Part shown: positions 29,051 through 38,602 of the stretch, in pieces
Position numbering within the stretch: position 1 is the first letter of the stretch
Layout of the letters: each line of letters begins with the position of its first letter
Assembly: GCF_947502395.1 (NCBI RefSeq)
Contig: NZ_CANMZM010000003.1
Span: 648,709 to 712,708, forward strand
Reading direction: 5' to 3'
DNA from: an uncultured Erythrobacter sp.
GTDB lineage: Bacteria > Pseudomonadota > Alphaproteobacteria > Sphingomonadales > Sphingomonadaceae
DNA length: 64,000 bases
Program-made: the position numbers and the translations under genes
Notes under the pieces: model-generated
Seen by the model: only the letters and a program-made list of their open reading frames with translations
What the model was told of the DNA's origin: nothing
Databases searched by the model: none

Positions 29051-29743
29051 ATGATGACCAAACATATCCTCGTTACAGGCGGTTCTTCCGGGATAGGTGA
29101 AGCCTGCGCGCATGCAGCCGTGGCTGCGGGCCATAAGGTGGCACTGGCTGCAAGGTCGACCGACAAGCTTGACGCTTTAGTAGGCAAGTTGGGCGAGGAA
29201 AATGCACTCGCAATCAAATGCGATGTGACTAAGGTTGAAGAGCAGCAGAAGATGTTCGACGCGGTGGTGGACCATTATGGTTCGCTTGACGTGGTGTTTG
29301 CCAATGCTGGTCTGGGAGCGGCAGCGGTAGGCACTGAAAACGGCATCATCGACAATTTTCACGAGATGATCATGGTCAACAACTTTGCAGTGACTGTTAC
29401 TGCAAAGCTGGCGATCCCTCACCTTCGAAACAGCAAGGGGCATCTGGTGCTCACGGGGTCGCAGGGCGGGCATGTTGCACTTGCCGGGTCCGTTTACAGC
29501 GCGACGAAGTGGTTCATTCGCGGGTACGCAAAAAACCTCGCCAATGAACTTGTTCCGCATGGCGTGCGTGTAACGAGCATCGATCCAGGAATGGTTGAGA
29601 CACCATTTTTCGACAACCCGCAGCCGCAAGCGTTGCGCCCGGAGGATATCGCGAAGGCATTTCTCTATGCGATCGAAGCACCGGAACATGCGCGGATCGC
29701 CGAAATTGAAATAAATCCGATGGTCGGCGCCCACAATGCATGA
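29051..29743 (+). CDS. short-chain dehydrogenase/reductase
   Basis: 230-residue classical SDR. Cofactor motif TGGSSGIGEA near the N-terminus, NAGLG, catalytic Ser in LTGSQGG and YSATK (YxxxK). The first strand-turn region carries R38-like AARSTDK, which favours NADP(H). Substrate unknown. Third gene of the marR operon. Start ATG 29051 or 29054, with AAAGGTG upstream. Confidence 0.92.
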   Translation: MMTKHILVTGGSSGIGEACAHAAVAAGHKVALAARSTDKLDALVGKLGEENALAIKCDVTKVEEQQKMFDAVVDHYGSLDVVFANAGLGAAAVGTENGIIDNFHEMIMVNNFAVTVTAKLAIPHLRNSKGHLVLTGSQGGHVALAGSVYSATKWFIRGYAKNLANELVPHGVRVTSIDPGMVETPFFDNPQPQALRPEDIAKAFLYAIEAPEHARIAEIEINPMVGAHNA

Positions 29744-29782
29744 TGAGGGCCTGATAGCGGAGTGTGCGAAGGAGTGACATGA

Positions 29783-30394
29783 ATGACTGGAACCGAGAAG
29801 TCCTCTCTAGTCGTTGTCGATCCCTACAACGACTTTCTCTCGGTCGGTGGCCGCGCATGGCTGCTCAATCGTGCCACGCTGAACGCTCACAATACCAATG
29901 CAAATATAGGGCAACTGCTCGAGCATGCCCGTTCGATTGGTGTCCCGGTCTGTTATGCGCCGCACGCCCGGTATCGTAAGGGATTGTTCGACCATCGCAA
30001 ATATCTCAATCCTTCACTTTATCTGGCGCGGTTCTTCCGGACGTTCGATGCCAAAGGGTGGGGAGGTCGCTTCAAAAAAGGTCTGGAACCGCGGCCCGGC
30101 GAATTCGTCGCAAAGGAGCACCTTGTGTCGAGTGGCTTCGTTGGAACAGATTTGGACGATCATCTGAAACACGAGGGTGTCGATCACATCATCTTGTGCG
30201 GATGCCTATCAAATACATGTATTGAATCGACAGCACGCAGCGCAATTGAGCTCGGTTATCGTGTCACGATCATTGTTGATGCGCTCGCGGCGATGTCTGA
30301 AGCAGACCACGATGCGGCGGTTACATCAGGTTTCCCAATGTGCGCGCATCATGTGACGAGCGCTGAAGATTGGATAAGTGAGAAACGGCAATGA
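29783..30394 (+). CDS. isochorismatase-fold cysteine hydrolase, catalytic residues intact
   Basis: 203 residues. The Asp-Lys-Cys triad of the isochorismatase-like hydrolases is complete: Asp13 (VVDPYND), Lys111 (VAKEH) and Cys146 (LSNTCIEST). Related enzymes hydrolyse amides such as nicotinamide, N-carbamoyl compounds or biuret; the substrate is unknown. The ATG at 29783 is 40 bases after the SDR stop. The last four bases overlap the start of a diverged paralogue. Confidence 0.88.
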   Translation: MTGTEKSSLVVVDPYNDFLSVGGRAWLLNRATLNAHNTNANIGQLLEHARSIGVPVCYAPHARYRKGLFDHRKYLNPSLYLARFFRTFDAKGWGGRFKKGLEPRPGEFVAKEHLVSSGFVGTDLDDHLKHEGVDHIILCGCLSNTCIESTARSAIELGYRVTIIVDALAAMSEADHDAAVTSGFPMCAHHVTSAEDWISEKRQ

Positions 30395-31041
30395 TTGCTC
30401 GTTTCGTTGATTGGTTCGGTCGCGCGCTGACCAATCGGAATACTCGCAGCTATGGGCCGCATTCCGAATCTGACACAGCCGTCCTTGTCCTGTGTCCGCA
30501 GGTGGATGTCTTCGCCGAGAACGGGGCATTGTCTCAGCTTTGCGAGGTTCGGCCAGACGTGAATGAACTTACTGAATTCCTGAAGGTTAGTCGAGAACGA
30601 GGGTGGCTGATCATTCACTCGCCACTGTCATGGGGTGAAGCGACCGAGAACACGTCGGTTGGTTCGACACACTACATCAATGAGATTCGGCGAGCCGGTA
30701 TCTTGAAAGCAGGAGAAGTCGGCACTGAGCTGGCCGATCAATTGTGCGAGGAAAGCGATATAGTCTTAGCTGAGCGTCACGGTCTCAATGCCTTCTTCAA
30801 TTCGAAATTGCTGGAGGTCTTGCGGCATAACGATCGAAGCCGTCTGATCGTCGTGGGCGGGGTTGTGAACGCAGATGTCGATTCTTCTGCTCGTTCGGCT
30901 GTTGAATACGATCTCCATACGACCGTGGTTGGCGACCTTGTCTCGGCATTTGATAGGACGAGCTATACGGCGACTTTGGAAACGACGCTTCCCCGTATCG
31001 TGCACTGTGTGCTCAACCGAAATCAGGTGTGCCAATCATAG
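30391..31041 (+). CDS. isochorismatase-fold protein lacking all three catalytic residues (probable pseudoenzyme)
   Basis: 216 residues, same fold as its upstream neighbour. In an alignment by eye the catalytic Asp, Lys and Cys are replaced by Cys35 (VLCPQVD), Ala127 (VLAERH) and Asp162 (VVNADVDSSARSA). The surrounding fold signature (GGVVNADVDSSARSAVE) is kept and the frame is intact, so it is unlikely to be a decaying gene. It starts by ATGA overlap with the active homologue and has about 20 extra N-terminal residues. A structural or regulatory partner of the active enzyme is the simplest idea. Confidence 0.8.
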   Translation: MIARFVDWFGRALTNRNTRSYGPHSESDTAVLVLCPQVDVFAENGALSQLCEVRPDVNELTEFLKVSRERGWLIIHSPLSWGEATENTSVGSTHYINEIRRAGILKAGEVGTELADQLCEESDIVLAERHGLNAFFNSKLLEVLRHNDRSRLIVVGGVVNADVDSSARSAVEYDLHTTVVGDLVSAFDRTSYTATLETTLPRIVHCVLNRNQVCQS

Positions 31042-31087
31042 GAGAGAAGCAGAGAGCAGTCCGTCTGCTCCCTGCTTTATGTCCCCG

Positions 31088-32632
31088 TTATTCGTGCAGA
31101 CCGAGGCAGCGGTCCTTCTTCGCCTCATCGACTTCGGATTGCTCTGAGGGCAATGTGCGAAGAATGCTGGTCAGGCGTGTTCGATCCATGAGCTCGCCGC
31201 CGAAAATCACCGCGCTGATGTCGCGCGTAGCCGATATATCTTCCAGAGGGTTGGATGAGAGCAGCAACAAATCTGCGATCTTGCCCGTTGAAACGCCGCC
31301 GAAGTCATCTTCGCGATCGAGGTAGGTGGCTGGAGTGCTAGTCGCGGCGCGCAAGATGTCCATCGGTTCAATCCCGGCCTCCGCAAATCTAGCCATTTCC
31401 TCGTGAAGCGAAATGCCGGGTATGATCATTGTGTCGTTGGCATCGGTGCCAATCATGACAGGTACATCAACATCAATTGCACGCTTGGTGAGCTGAAGAC
31501 CATGCTGATAATACGCTTCATATTCGGGAAGCCGCTCGGCGTTCTGACCAGCCGTTTTGTCGAGATCGCGCTGCCAATCGTTGAGGACAAATGCGCTCAT
31601 CAACACCATGCAGGGGTTGTTTCTGTATTCATCTTGATCCGCGCGAAAATCGAGTTCGCGTGTACCGTGGGTCGGCACATAGTGCGTGGCATTGTTGGCC
31701 AGTTTCGAGAGCAGCGCATCGCAACGCTCAGGATTGAAACCAGTTACAGACTGGACGCGCAGATCATCTTGCTTGGGCCAGCCGGCTTCTGTTTCACCAT
31801 TCAACATGGCCATGTTGCCTGAGCGATAAACAGGGCCGAAATCGCTGCAATCAGTTAGAATGTCTCGCGCATGCTCGATGGATCTCTGGCCAAGATCCGA
31901 AGCCTCAGCGGTGCTGACAAAAATCGGCAAATGTCCAGAAACCTCAAGGCCGAGCAGCGATGCTTCTTCGAGCATTGCCCGATAGGCATCGGGGTGAAAT
32001 CTGTCGTATGTCTTGATGAGGTCGACCCCGCGTTGGTGGAGACTATTCGCGATTGAACGGCCTTGTTCAGCTGTGATCGGTGAGTAGGCCGGATCGGGGT
32101 CTTCGGGCAGCTGCCAAGTGGGCGCACTCTGGACGATTGCACTGGACAGGCGCAGCAACCGCGGGCCGGTAATCTCACCTGCCTCGATCCGGCGCGCATA
32201 GTCTCGCATTTCATCGATGCACAGAAAGAGCTCACCGCGCGGCTCCCAGCAATCCGCGCTCATGTCGCGCACGCCGGTTACACCATTGGCTATAAGGAGT
32301 TTGAAGGTGTCCTCTGTCACGGGACGGACGGCCGTGTGCACATGCATGTCCATGAGGCCGGGGATGAGAAATTTCCCGGACCCGTCCACGACGTGCTTTG
32401 GTTCCAATGCATTCGCCCGGCTGTCGCCTTCTATCGCAACAATCCGGCCGGCATTGATGGTCACGTTGCGGTTAGCGCTCACGCTTCGCTGCTCAGGATC
32501 TATGACGGTCACGTTCTCGATCACCAGATCGACCGGCATCGGTGCCGGAAGGGTCGAAACCACGCTCGGTTCCCGGTCGGAGCACGACGAAAGCACCAGA
32601 AGAGCTGCGATAGTGATGATTTTTAGGTGCAA
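31088..32632 (-). CDS. amidohydrolase-family lipoprotein
   Basis: 514 residues. Signal peptide with lipobox LSSC (lipidated Cys17), then an amidohydrolase barrel. VIDGSGKFLIPGLMDMHVHT (strictly GSGKFLIPGLMDMHVH) carries the HxH metal pair, with further His in EVSGHLP and SIEHARD, and an Asp in MIGTDAND. It resembles imidazolonepropionase-like metal-dependent hydrolases and secreted peptidase-like relatives. It is anchored in the envelope. Convergent with the isochorismatase operon; the LytTR regulator gene lies upstream on the same strand. Confidence 0.88.
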   Translation of the reverse strand: MHLKIITIAALLVLSSCSDREPSVVSTLPAPMPVDLVIENVTVIDPEQRSVSANRNVTINAGRIVAIEGDSRANALEPKHVVDGSGKFLIPGLMDMHVHTAVRPVTEDTFKLLIANGVTGVRDMSADCWEPRGELFLCIDEMRDYARRIEAGEITGPRLLRLSSAIVQSAPTWQLPEDPDPAYSPITAEQGRSIANSLHQRGVDLIKTYDRFHPDAYRAMLEEASLLGLEVSGHLPIFVSTAEASDLGQRSIEHARDILTDCSDFGPVYRSGNMAMLNGETEAGWPKQDDLRVQSVTGFNPERCDALLSKLANNATHYVPTHGTRELDFRADQDEYRNNPCMVLMSAFVLNDWQRDLDKTAGQNAERLPEYEAYYQHGLQLTKRAIDVDVPVMIGTDANDTMIIPGISLHEEMARFAEAGIEPMDILRAATSTPATYLDREDDFGGVSTGKIADLLLLSSNPLEDISATRDISAVIFGGELMDRTRLTSILRTLPSEQSEVDEAKKDRCLGLHE

Positions 32633-32687
32633 TCTAAATTCCTTCGGTCTTTATGGTGATAGTTGGCGTTGACGGGGTTCCCGCGTT

Positions 32688-33449
32688 CTATTTGTTGTTC
32701 AGATTGTCTTTGAATTTGGCACCGACAGGCAATGTTTCACCGGTTTCCAGCTCGATTTCGCACTTGCCCTGGCCCAGTGTTCTAACACCGCGGATTAGCT
32801 TCCGTCTCACCAGATACGATCGGTGAATACGCACGAAATCCACAGTGCCAAGCTCTTCGGTCAATGCCGATATGGTGTGCCGCAAGTGTAAGACCCTCTG
32901 TCCGGTGACAATCTCGAGATAGTCCCGATCGGCGCTCGCATAATTGATCTCATCGGCGAATACTCGCACCTGCTCATTGCCGGACTTGAACCACACGACA
33001 CGCCGCTCTTCAGTTTGTTCACGCTCGGCTCTAAGTCGCTCGACGAGCTGTTGCAGCCGCGCCGTGCGTTCGTCTAGCGACTTTAATCGGATGCGCTCAC
33101 GCGCACGGGTCAGTGCGTGGGAGAGCCGTTTCTCAGAAAAGGGTTTGAGCAGATAGTCTGTGGCTCCATGCTCGAACGCTCGAGCAGCATAGCTGCTGAA
33201 GGCGGTAACGAAAATTATCTCTGGCAGTTCGGGCAGCTCAAGCAAGCGTGAAGCGACGTAAAAACCGTCGCCGTGAGGCATTTCTATGTCGAGTAGTACA
33301 ACAGACGGAGTCTTGTTCCGGATCCTTTTGATAGCCTGTTCGCCATCTGATGCCTCGCACACAATTTCCACCTCGGGAATCATCTCGATCGCGTTGGCGA
33401 TACGGGTCCGCGCAAGGCGTTCGTCATCCACAATTGCAACTCTAAGCAT
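32688..33449 (-). CDS. LytTR-family response regulator
   Basis: 253 residues. N-terminal receiver domain with acidic pocket (VDDE), phosphoacceptor Asp in VVLLDIEMP, and Lys in DYLLKPFSEKRL. A coiled linker with many Arg/Glu leads to a C-terminal LytTR DNA-binding domain (about 150-253, VRIHRSYLVRRKLI). Overlaps the kinase gene by 8 bases, so the two form one two-component system. The target is unknown; the neighbouring lipoprotein and autotransporter genes are candidates by position only. Confidence 0.94.
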   Translation of the reverse strand: MLRVAIVDDERLARTRIANAIEMIPEVEIVCEASDGEQAIKRIRNKTPSVVLLDIEMPHGDGFYVASRLLELPELPEIIFVTAFSSYAARAFEHGATDYLLKPFSEKRLSHALTRARERIRLKSLDERTARLQQLVERLRAEREQTEERRVVWFKSGNEQVRVFADEINYASADRDYLEIVTGQRVLHLRHTISALTEELGTVDFVRIHRSYLVRRKLIRGVRTLGQGKCEIELETGETLPVGAKFKDNLNNK

Positions 33450-34554
33450 GATCGGTCGAGCCTGCGGGTAGCCATATCGCGACCGCTACTCCGTATGGGT
33501 CACGGTCAGTTACAGTCATCTTTGCATCATTGCCATACAGCAGTTGGAGCCTTCGTCGAAGATTGCGAAGGCCGGTTCCCGTGCCCCGTGGGTCAGGTTT
33601 ACTCATCCCTGGGCCGTCGTCTTCAACGATCAGGACGAGCTTGTCCTGCTTCACAGCGCACTCAAGAGAGACGTGCACGGTGCGGCTGACCTTCGCCACC
33701 GCATGTTTGATAACGTTCTCTAGAAGAGGTTGCAGCAGGAATGGCGGGACCGGGACTGATTTGGCATTGTCGTCGATTGTTTCGGCAATCTCTAATCGAT
33801 CCTCATACCGCACATATTCGATAGCAATGTAAGCGTGAACCGATCCCAGCTCCTCCTCAAAAGGAATCAGATCGCCATCTTCGGTTTCAAGCGAAAAGCG
33901 CAGAAAATCGCTTAGCATGAGGACCGTTCGCTCAGCTTCTGCACGACTTCCTTCTGAAATCAATGCGGAGATCGAATTGAGGGTGTTGAACAAGAAATGC
34001 GGGCTGAGCTGATGACGTAGCGCCGCAAGCTGCGCATCTCGAGTAGCGCTTTCACGGGCGAGCGCAAGACGCTGCTGTTCGGCGAGCTCCCGTCCAAAGT
34101 GGATAGCAATGAATCCCATAAAAACCGAACTCACGATGGGACTGTCATAGATGATTCCATTGCGGAAAAGTGGCAGGAATTCCGCCGCTGCAAGACCAGG
34201 GTAGGGCGGGAAAGCCAAATAGACCGAGACACCTACAGCCGCATGAATGAGCAGGGTCAAAAGACCGATGCAGAATACCAGCAGCCAACGAAATCTTGGC
34301 AAGCGGCCAATGACCAAGAAGGAGAGCACCCCGGCGCCAAAGCTAAGGCTCGCTGAAAACACATAGGTCGAAACGCGTTGTGGCAAGTCCAGAGGCAAAG
34401 AGCCTTCGAACATCGAGATACCGACATAGATCGCGAGCATGCCAGCCCAAACAGCAAAGCTAACCAGCATCAGAGGTCTGAATAGAGACTTTTCGATCAT
34501 CGCAGATATTTCATGCACAGCCCTGAATCGATCAGCGGCGAGACGAGGTGCCAT
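33442..34554 (-). CDS. LytS/YehU-type sensor histidine kinase
   Basis: Several hydrophobic segments (four to five) precede the His_kinase domain with the phospho-histidine in LRHQLSPHFLFNTLNSISAL, then an HATPase domain with LLQPLLENVIKHAV and DDGPGMSKP. The true start is uncertain: the frame is open to 34710, ATG 34554 and ATG 34500 (MIEKSLFRPLML, first membrane helix) are both plausible, and none has a good Shine-Dalgarno. It pairs with the LytTR regulator that overlaps its 3' end. Confidence 0.88.
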   Translation of the reverse strand: MAPRLAADRFRAVHEISAMIEKSLFRPLMLVSFAVWAGMLAIYVGISMFEGSLPLDLPQRVSTYVFSASLSFGAGVLSFLVIGRLPRFRWLLVFCIGLLTLLIHAAVGVSVYLAFPPYPGLAAAEFLPLFRNGIIYDSPIVSSVFMGFIAIHFGRELAEQQRLALARESATRDAQLAALRHQLSPHFLFNTLNSISALISEGSRAEAERTVLMLSDFLRFSLETEDGDLIPFEEELGSVHAYIAIEYVRYEDRLEIAETIDDNAKSVPVPPFLLQPLLENVIKHAVAKVSRTVHVSLECAVKQDKLVLIVEDDGPGMSKPDPRGTGTGLRNLRRRLQLLYGNDAKMTVTDRDPYGVAVAIWLPAGSTDHA

Positions 34555-34830
34555 GCCTGATCTTGTACTGCTTTTCCAACGATTAGGTCGCAGGTTTCCG
34601 AGATTTGGTCGCATGATCCAACCATGCGCAGCTACGGCGCGCGGCTTGTTTGTCGCAGCAAAACGATTGTTTGTCGCCACGCTCACACAGCCATCAAGCT
34701 CTAGTCGCATTTCATCTCGCCTTTATCGCAGCGCGAATAGCGTAGGCTTTCCAATCAGAGATCTTGAGGCCCAAGCGATCAGCCGCAACGTAGTGGCCAG
34801 ATCGTCGGATCTGAAATGAGGATGGGTACC

Positions 34831-37800
34831 ATGATGAAATCGACGAAGCTTCTTTCGACCGCGCTCAGCGCAAGTTTTGCACTTTTTGGGCAAGCGGCCT
34901 TGGCTCAGGTAGTTCTGGATGAGGCTCCCGAACCTCCGGCGCAAATCGATCCGGACCAGATGATCGAGAGCCAGTTCATCTCTGACCCAGATGCCGCGCT
35001 TGTTGTTGAGGATGGAACACTGGTCGTGACAACACCGTTCTTCCCAGGCTTTGAATTCGGTGTCTTTCTGGCGGGTGAGAATAACTCGGCAACTCTAGAG
35101 CAGGGTGGTCAGATTTTGTCAGAAACCGATGTAGGCTTCGGCTTGGTTTCAACCGCACCTGGAAGCTCGCTAACGGTCGCTGGCGAGATCATCGCTACGG
35201 GAACCGCCGGCGGGGGCGTGTTCGTGCAGGCCGCAACGCCGAACACGGTCGATGTGAAAGAGACGGGCGTGGTCTTCACTTCTGGCAACCAAGCTGCAGC
35301 AATTTCGGCATTTGGTTCTGGCAACCTGATCACGGTCGATGGCAGGCTGCAAACGCAAGGCATCGAGGCGTCCGGCGTCTTGGTGGGGTTTGGGACCGAC
35401 ATCGTCGTCAATGTCGGACAATCTGGACAAGTTTTGATCGAGGGCGATTTTTCACCGGGCCTTTCGACCCTGTTGAACCCGGTTGATAGCGATATTCGAT
35501 TTAACAATGCCGGATTGGTCCAGACCTTCGCCAATGCGGCACCCGGCGTCGCGCTCGCTACTCCAGGCGCAAGCATAGAGAACAGCGGCGTGATAGCGAC
35601 CGTTGGGGGTGGTTCACCCGGTGTCCTGATGACGCAGAGCAATGTGAGTGTGACCAATAGCGGAACCATCATCACGACCGGTGGCACCTTCGATGCGAAT
35701 ATTGAAGAGCTCGTCGGCCTCGCCACCGCAGGAACCGGAATCACTCCAACGACAATCCCGTCCGCAGGTGTGTTTATCGGGAACGGCGGCAACCAGGTTA
35801 CCAACAACGGATCAATCACTTCCACCAACGGACCCGGCATTTTCACCAGCGCAGACTTTGCTGCGGTCACCAATTCAAGTTTCTTCGGAGCAGGTGACGC
35901 GTCGCTTGCGATTTCAATTACGAACACTGAGACAGGGCTCATCGAGGGCGGCACTGTCGCGATCCAGGGCAGCGCTCTGATCGAGGATGTTACAAACCTA
36001 GGTGCGATCGTCGGTGATGTTATACTGGATGCCGGCAATGACAGCTTCACTCTCGCGCTGTCGACCGGTTCAGTGAGTGGCTCAATCGACGGCGGAGATG
36101 GCACTGATGCGCTTACTCTGATTGGCGGCGGCTCCTTTGACGGAACCAGTCAGACGGGTTTTGAAACCCTTACGCTTTCAGGCTCTGGAGTTCAGATACT
36201 TTCGGGTGACTTCGGCACATTCACATCAGTGCTGGCCGGAACCGGCGTAAGCGTCAGGCTTGAAGATGGGGCCGTGATCGGTGCCACTGATACCGCGATT
36301 TTTGAAGCCGGTTCAATACTTGGCGGAACGGGGACAATTGCTGGAAATGTCACTAGTGACGGCTTCGTCGACCCTGGTGGTGCCGCAAATACATTGCCCG
36401 GTGAGTTGACTATCGGTGGAGATTTCACCTTGTCTGAGAATGGGGCATTGCTGGTTTCACTTTCCGGCTCGAACGTGGATGCTCTGATTGTAGGCGGCAG
36501 CGCTAATCTCCTGGGCGCGCTGATGATCACGCCCGGCACTGAAACGAACTTCGGCGCGCTACCAACGCAAGTTGCGGTCGTTGAGACTGGTTCTGGCGTG
36601 AGCATCACGGACCTTTCTGCTCAGTCGTTTTCTGATGGCGTGCTTTCTCTGGTGGCTACGCCGGTGATCAGCGGCGATGACTTGCTGCTTCAATTCGCAG
36701 TGGCATCTGATTTCGCTAGTGTTGCCGGAATCGATACGAACGCACTCGCCGTTGCTGGCGCACTAGACAGCACCTTCGCTGCATCGCCCGCGGGAGGTGA
36801 ATTCACGACGGCCGCAGGAGTGGTTGGCGCAATGGTTGATGAGAGGGCTCTCGATAGCCTCTCTCCTGAGTTTTACGATGTGGTTGCTCGCGCAAGTGTG
36901 CTCGCGTCTGGGAAAGCATCGGATCAGGTTTTCGATCGCACATCAAACTTTCATCAGGGCGGTAAGTCGGGCCTCTGGGTCGCGGTCGGCTATGAGGGTT
37001 TCGATCGCGATGGTTCAGTTGTTTTTGAATATGAGATCGACCAGTTCAATGCTGCGCTGGGTGTGGATGTCGATTTAGGCGCTTTGGCAGTGGGTGCCGC
37101 ATTGACATACGCTAGCAGCGATCTGGAGGTTGCTACCAGCTCCGGAGCTGATGCCGGAGACTTCGATTCTTTTGGGATCGTTGTTTACGGCTCGACCACA
37201 AATCCGTCGGGTTTCAATGTAGAGGCTGCGCTTGGCTATCAATCCGCAGATGCCGATACGATCCGGGATACTGCTTTCTCCGGTTCTGATGGTAGGTTTG
37301 TTGCCGATACCGGATCCGACATCTTCTCAGCTGAAATCCGGAGCTCTTATCTGCTCCCAATTGGAGAGCGCCTCACATTCAAGGGATGGCTGGGACTCGA
37401 TTTCGTTTCCTTAGGGGGCGACAGTTTTGATGAGACTGGAACGGGGGCTTTTGCTCTCTCCGTCGACGCGCAGTCCTATGAAGAGTTTGGCGGGACTTTG
37501 GGTTTTGATTTGATTGGGCAATTCGGCACCGAGAGCGCACCGGTGCAGCCTTACCTAGGTGGTTCCGTCCGGCGCATTTTCACCAGTGAAGGCCCGCTTT
37601 TCAACGGTAGCTTCCTCTCCCCACCCGCAAACACCTTTTTGGTAGAAGGAGATTTCGATCGTACAGAGTACGGCTTGCGAGCTGGGCTATTTGCGACTGT
37701 CTTGAATGGCGCAGCGAGTGTTGGGCTTGGCTATCAGGGAACATTCTCTGACGACAACAATGCCCACCTTGGCTCGGTGACTCTGATCCTGCCATTCTGA
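34831..37800 (+). CDS. autotransporter (type V secretion) protein
   Basis: 989 residues. Signal peptide (about 1-26, AALAQ) followed by a Gly/Asn/Thr/Ser-rich beta-helical passenger (about 60-600) of short repeats such as NTVDVKETGVVFTSGNQAA and SVTNSGTIITTGG. An autotransporter-associated strand region (IAGNVTSDGFVDPGG, about 500-560) leads to a C-terminal 12-strand beta-barrel (about 700-989) ending in the aromatic residue Phe. Start at ATG 34831 with GAGG nine bases upstream; an ATG at 34816 is also open. It is a surface-exposed or released protein; no enzymatic motif is seen in the passenger. Confidence 0.9.
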   Translation: MMKSTKLLSTALSASFALFGQAALAQVVLDEAPEPPAQIDPDQMIESQFISDPDAALVVEDGTLVVTTPFFPGFEFGVFLAGENNSATLEQGGQILSETDVGFGLVSTAPGSSLTVAGEIIATGTAGGGVFVQAATPNTVDVKETGVVFTSGNQAAAISAFGSGNLITVDGRLQTQGIEASGVLVGFGTDIVVNVGQSGQVLIEGDFSPGLSTLLNPVDSDIRFNNAGLVQTFANAAPGVALATPGASIENSGVIATVGGGSPGVLMTQSNVSVTNSGTIITTGGTFDANIEELVGLATAGTGITPTTIPSAGVFIGNGGNQVTNNGSITSTNGPGIFTSADFAAVTNSSFFGAGDASLAISITNTETGLIEGGTVAIQGSALIEDVTNLGAIVGDVILDAGNDSFTLALSTGSVSGSIDGGDGTDALTLIGGGSFDGTSQTGFETLTLSGSGVQILSGDFGTFTSVLAGTGVSVRLEDGAVIGATDTAIFEAGSILGGTGTIAGNVTSDGFVDPGGAANTLPGELTIGGDFTLSENGALLVSLSGSNVDALIVGGSANLLGALMITPGTETNFGALPTQVAVVETGSGVSITDLSAQSFSDGVLSLVATPVISGDDLLLQFAVASDFASVAGIDTNALAVAGALDSTFAASPAGGEFTTAAGVVGAMVDERALDSLSPEFYDVVARASVLASGKASDQVFDRTSNFHQGGKSGLWVAVGYEGFDRDGSVVFEYEIDQFNAALGVDVDLGALAVGAALTYASSDLEVATSSGADAGDFDSFGIVVYGSTTNPSGFNVEAALGYQSADADTIRDTAFSGSDGRFVADTGSDIFSAEIRSSYLLPIGERLTFKGWLGLDFVSLGGDSFDETGTGAFALSVDAQSYEEFGGTLGFDLIGQFGTESAPVQPYLGGSVRRIFTSEGPLFNGSFLSPPANTFLVEGDFDRTEYGLRAGLFATVLNGAASVGLGYQGTFSDDNNAHLGSVTLILPF

Positions 37801-37807
37801 ATGGTCA

Positions 37808-37845
37808 GTGTGATTGCAGCAAAGCCTCTCTTGCTGCAGTCACAC
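37808..37845. terminator. hairpin between convergent genes
   Basis: 15-bp stem with one G-T pair, GTGTGATTGCAGCAA (37808-37822) and TTGCTGCAGTCACAC (37831-37845), with an 8-base loop. It lies between the 3' ends of the autotransporter and the convergent membrane-protein gene. There is no T tract on either side, so it may act as a processing or decay barrier rather than a terminator. Confidence 0.55.
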
Positions 37846-37849
37846 CGAT

Positions 37850-38602
37850 TCAGCGTTCGGGCACAAATGGTGATGGCGTTGCGAAAGTAGGGGAGATTTC
37901 TGCGACTGACATTGGCGGGCCAGGGTGGTGGTAGACCAGCGCCGAAAGACCGATCCATGCGGAAAACATGATTGCATAGGGCCAGCGACGTGGCCAAAGT
38001 TCAGCAACAACCAGTGTCGCAGCTGCTGTTCCTCCCAAAGCAATCAAGGCAGAGCTCGCGGCGAAGGTGCCCGTTCCGGTGAGCGCTGCTTGGATTGCAA
38101 TGCTAGCCCACTGCGCTGGCAGCAAAGCCAAGAGCCAATCGGGAAGTGCGCCAGGCTCTGCCCACGCGGTTATCAGAATAGCTGCTTCGCCCGCGACGAC
38201 AAACACGGCAACCAGCCAGCCTTTCACGCCGACTGAACGTGCAAAGAGGGCACCTCTGGCAGCGAAGCTTATGCTTGCGGCGGCAAAGGCAATCCCGATC
38301 GAAGACGGGTGCGAAAGGAATGGCATTCCAAGCCCGAGCGCAATCACTGTGAGGCACGATCCAACCAAAAGTGCCAGAATGACACCGTTCCAAAAGCGTC
38401 CTGACGCAGCTGCTGCGATCATGCCAGCACCCATCAACCCAACCGCCATGATGGGACCAGCAGAAAAGACAATCATTGCCGGTGTTGATCCATTGGCGAA
38501 CAGAAGCATCGCGCCGACTGGCAGAAAGGCACCAGCAAGCGCAACGGTCAGCCAGGCCAAGATCGGCCACGTGATGGGCGGAGACTGCAGTTCAGGTGCC
38601 AT
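37850..38602 (-). CDS. polytopic membrane protein of unknown function
   Basis: 250 residues with seven or so hydrophobic segments spread evenly, Gly/Ala-rich, and no conserved polar motif that I recognise. No signal peptide beyond the first membrane helix. It stands alone, convergent to the autotransporter and divergent from the kinase gene across a 450-base gap. Function unknown. Confidence 0.7.
   Translation of the reverse strand: MAPELQSPPITWPILAWLTVALAGAFLPVGAMLLFANGSTPAMIVFSAGPIMAVGLMGAGMIAAAASGRFWNGVILALLVGSCLTVIALGLGMPFLSHPSSIGIAFAAASISFAARGALFARSVGVKGWLVAVFVVAGEAAILITAWAEPGALPDWLLALLPAQWASIAIQAALTGTGTFAASSALIALGGTAAATLVVAELWPRRWPYAIMFSAWIGLSALVYHHPGPPMSVAEISPTFATPSPFVPER

Noticed and set aside
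35109..36104. Open frame of 331 codons antisense to the autotransporter passenger
   Set aside because: Pro/Val/Ser-rich product arising from Gly/Thr/Asn repeats on the coding strand.
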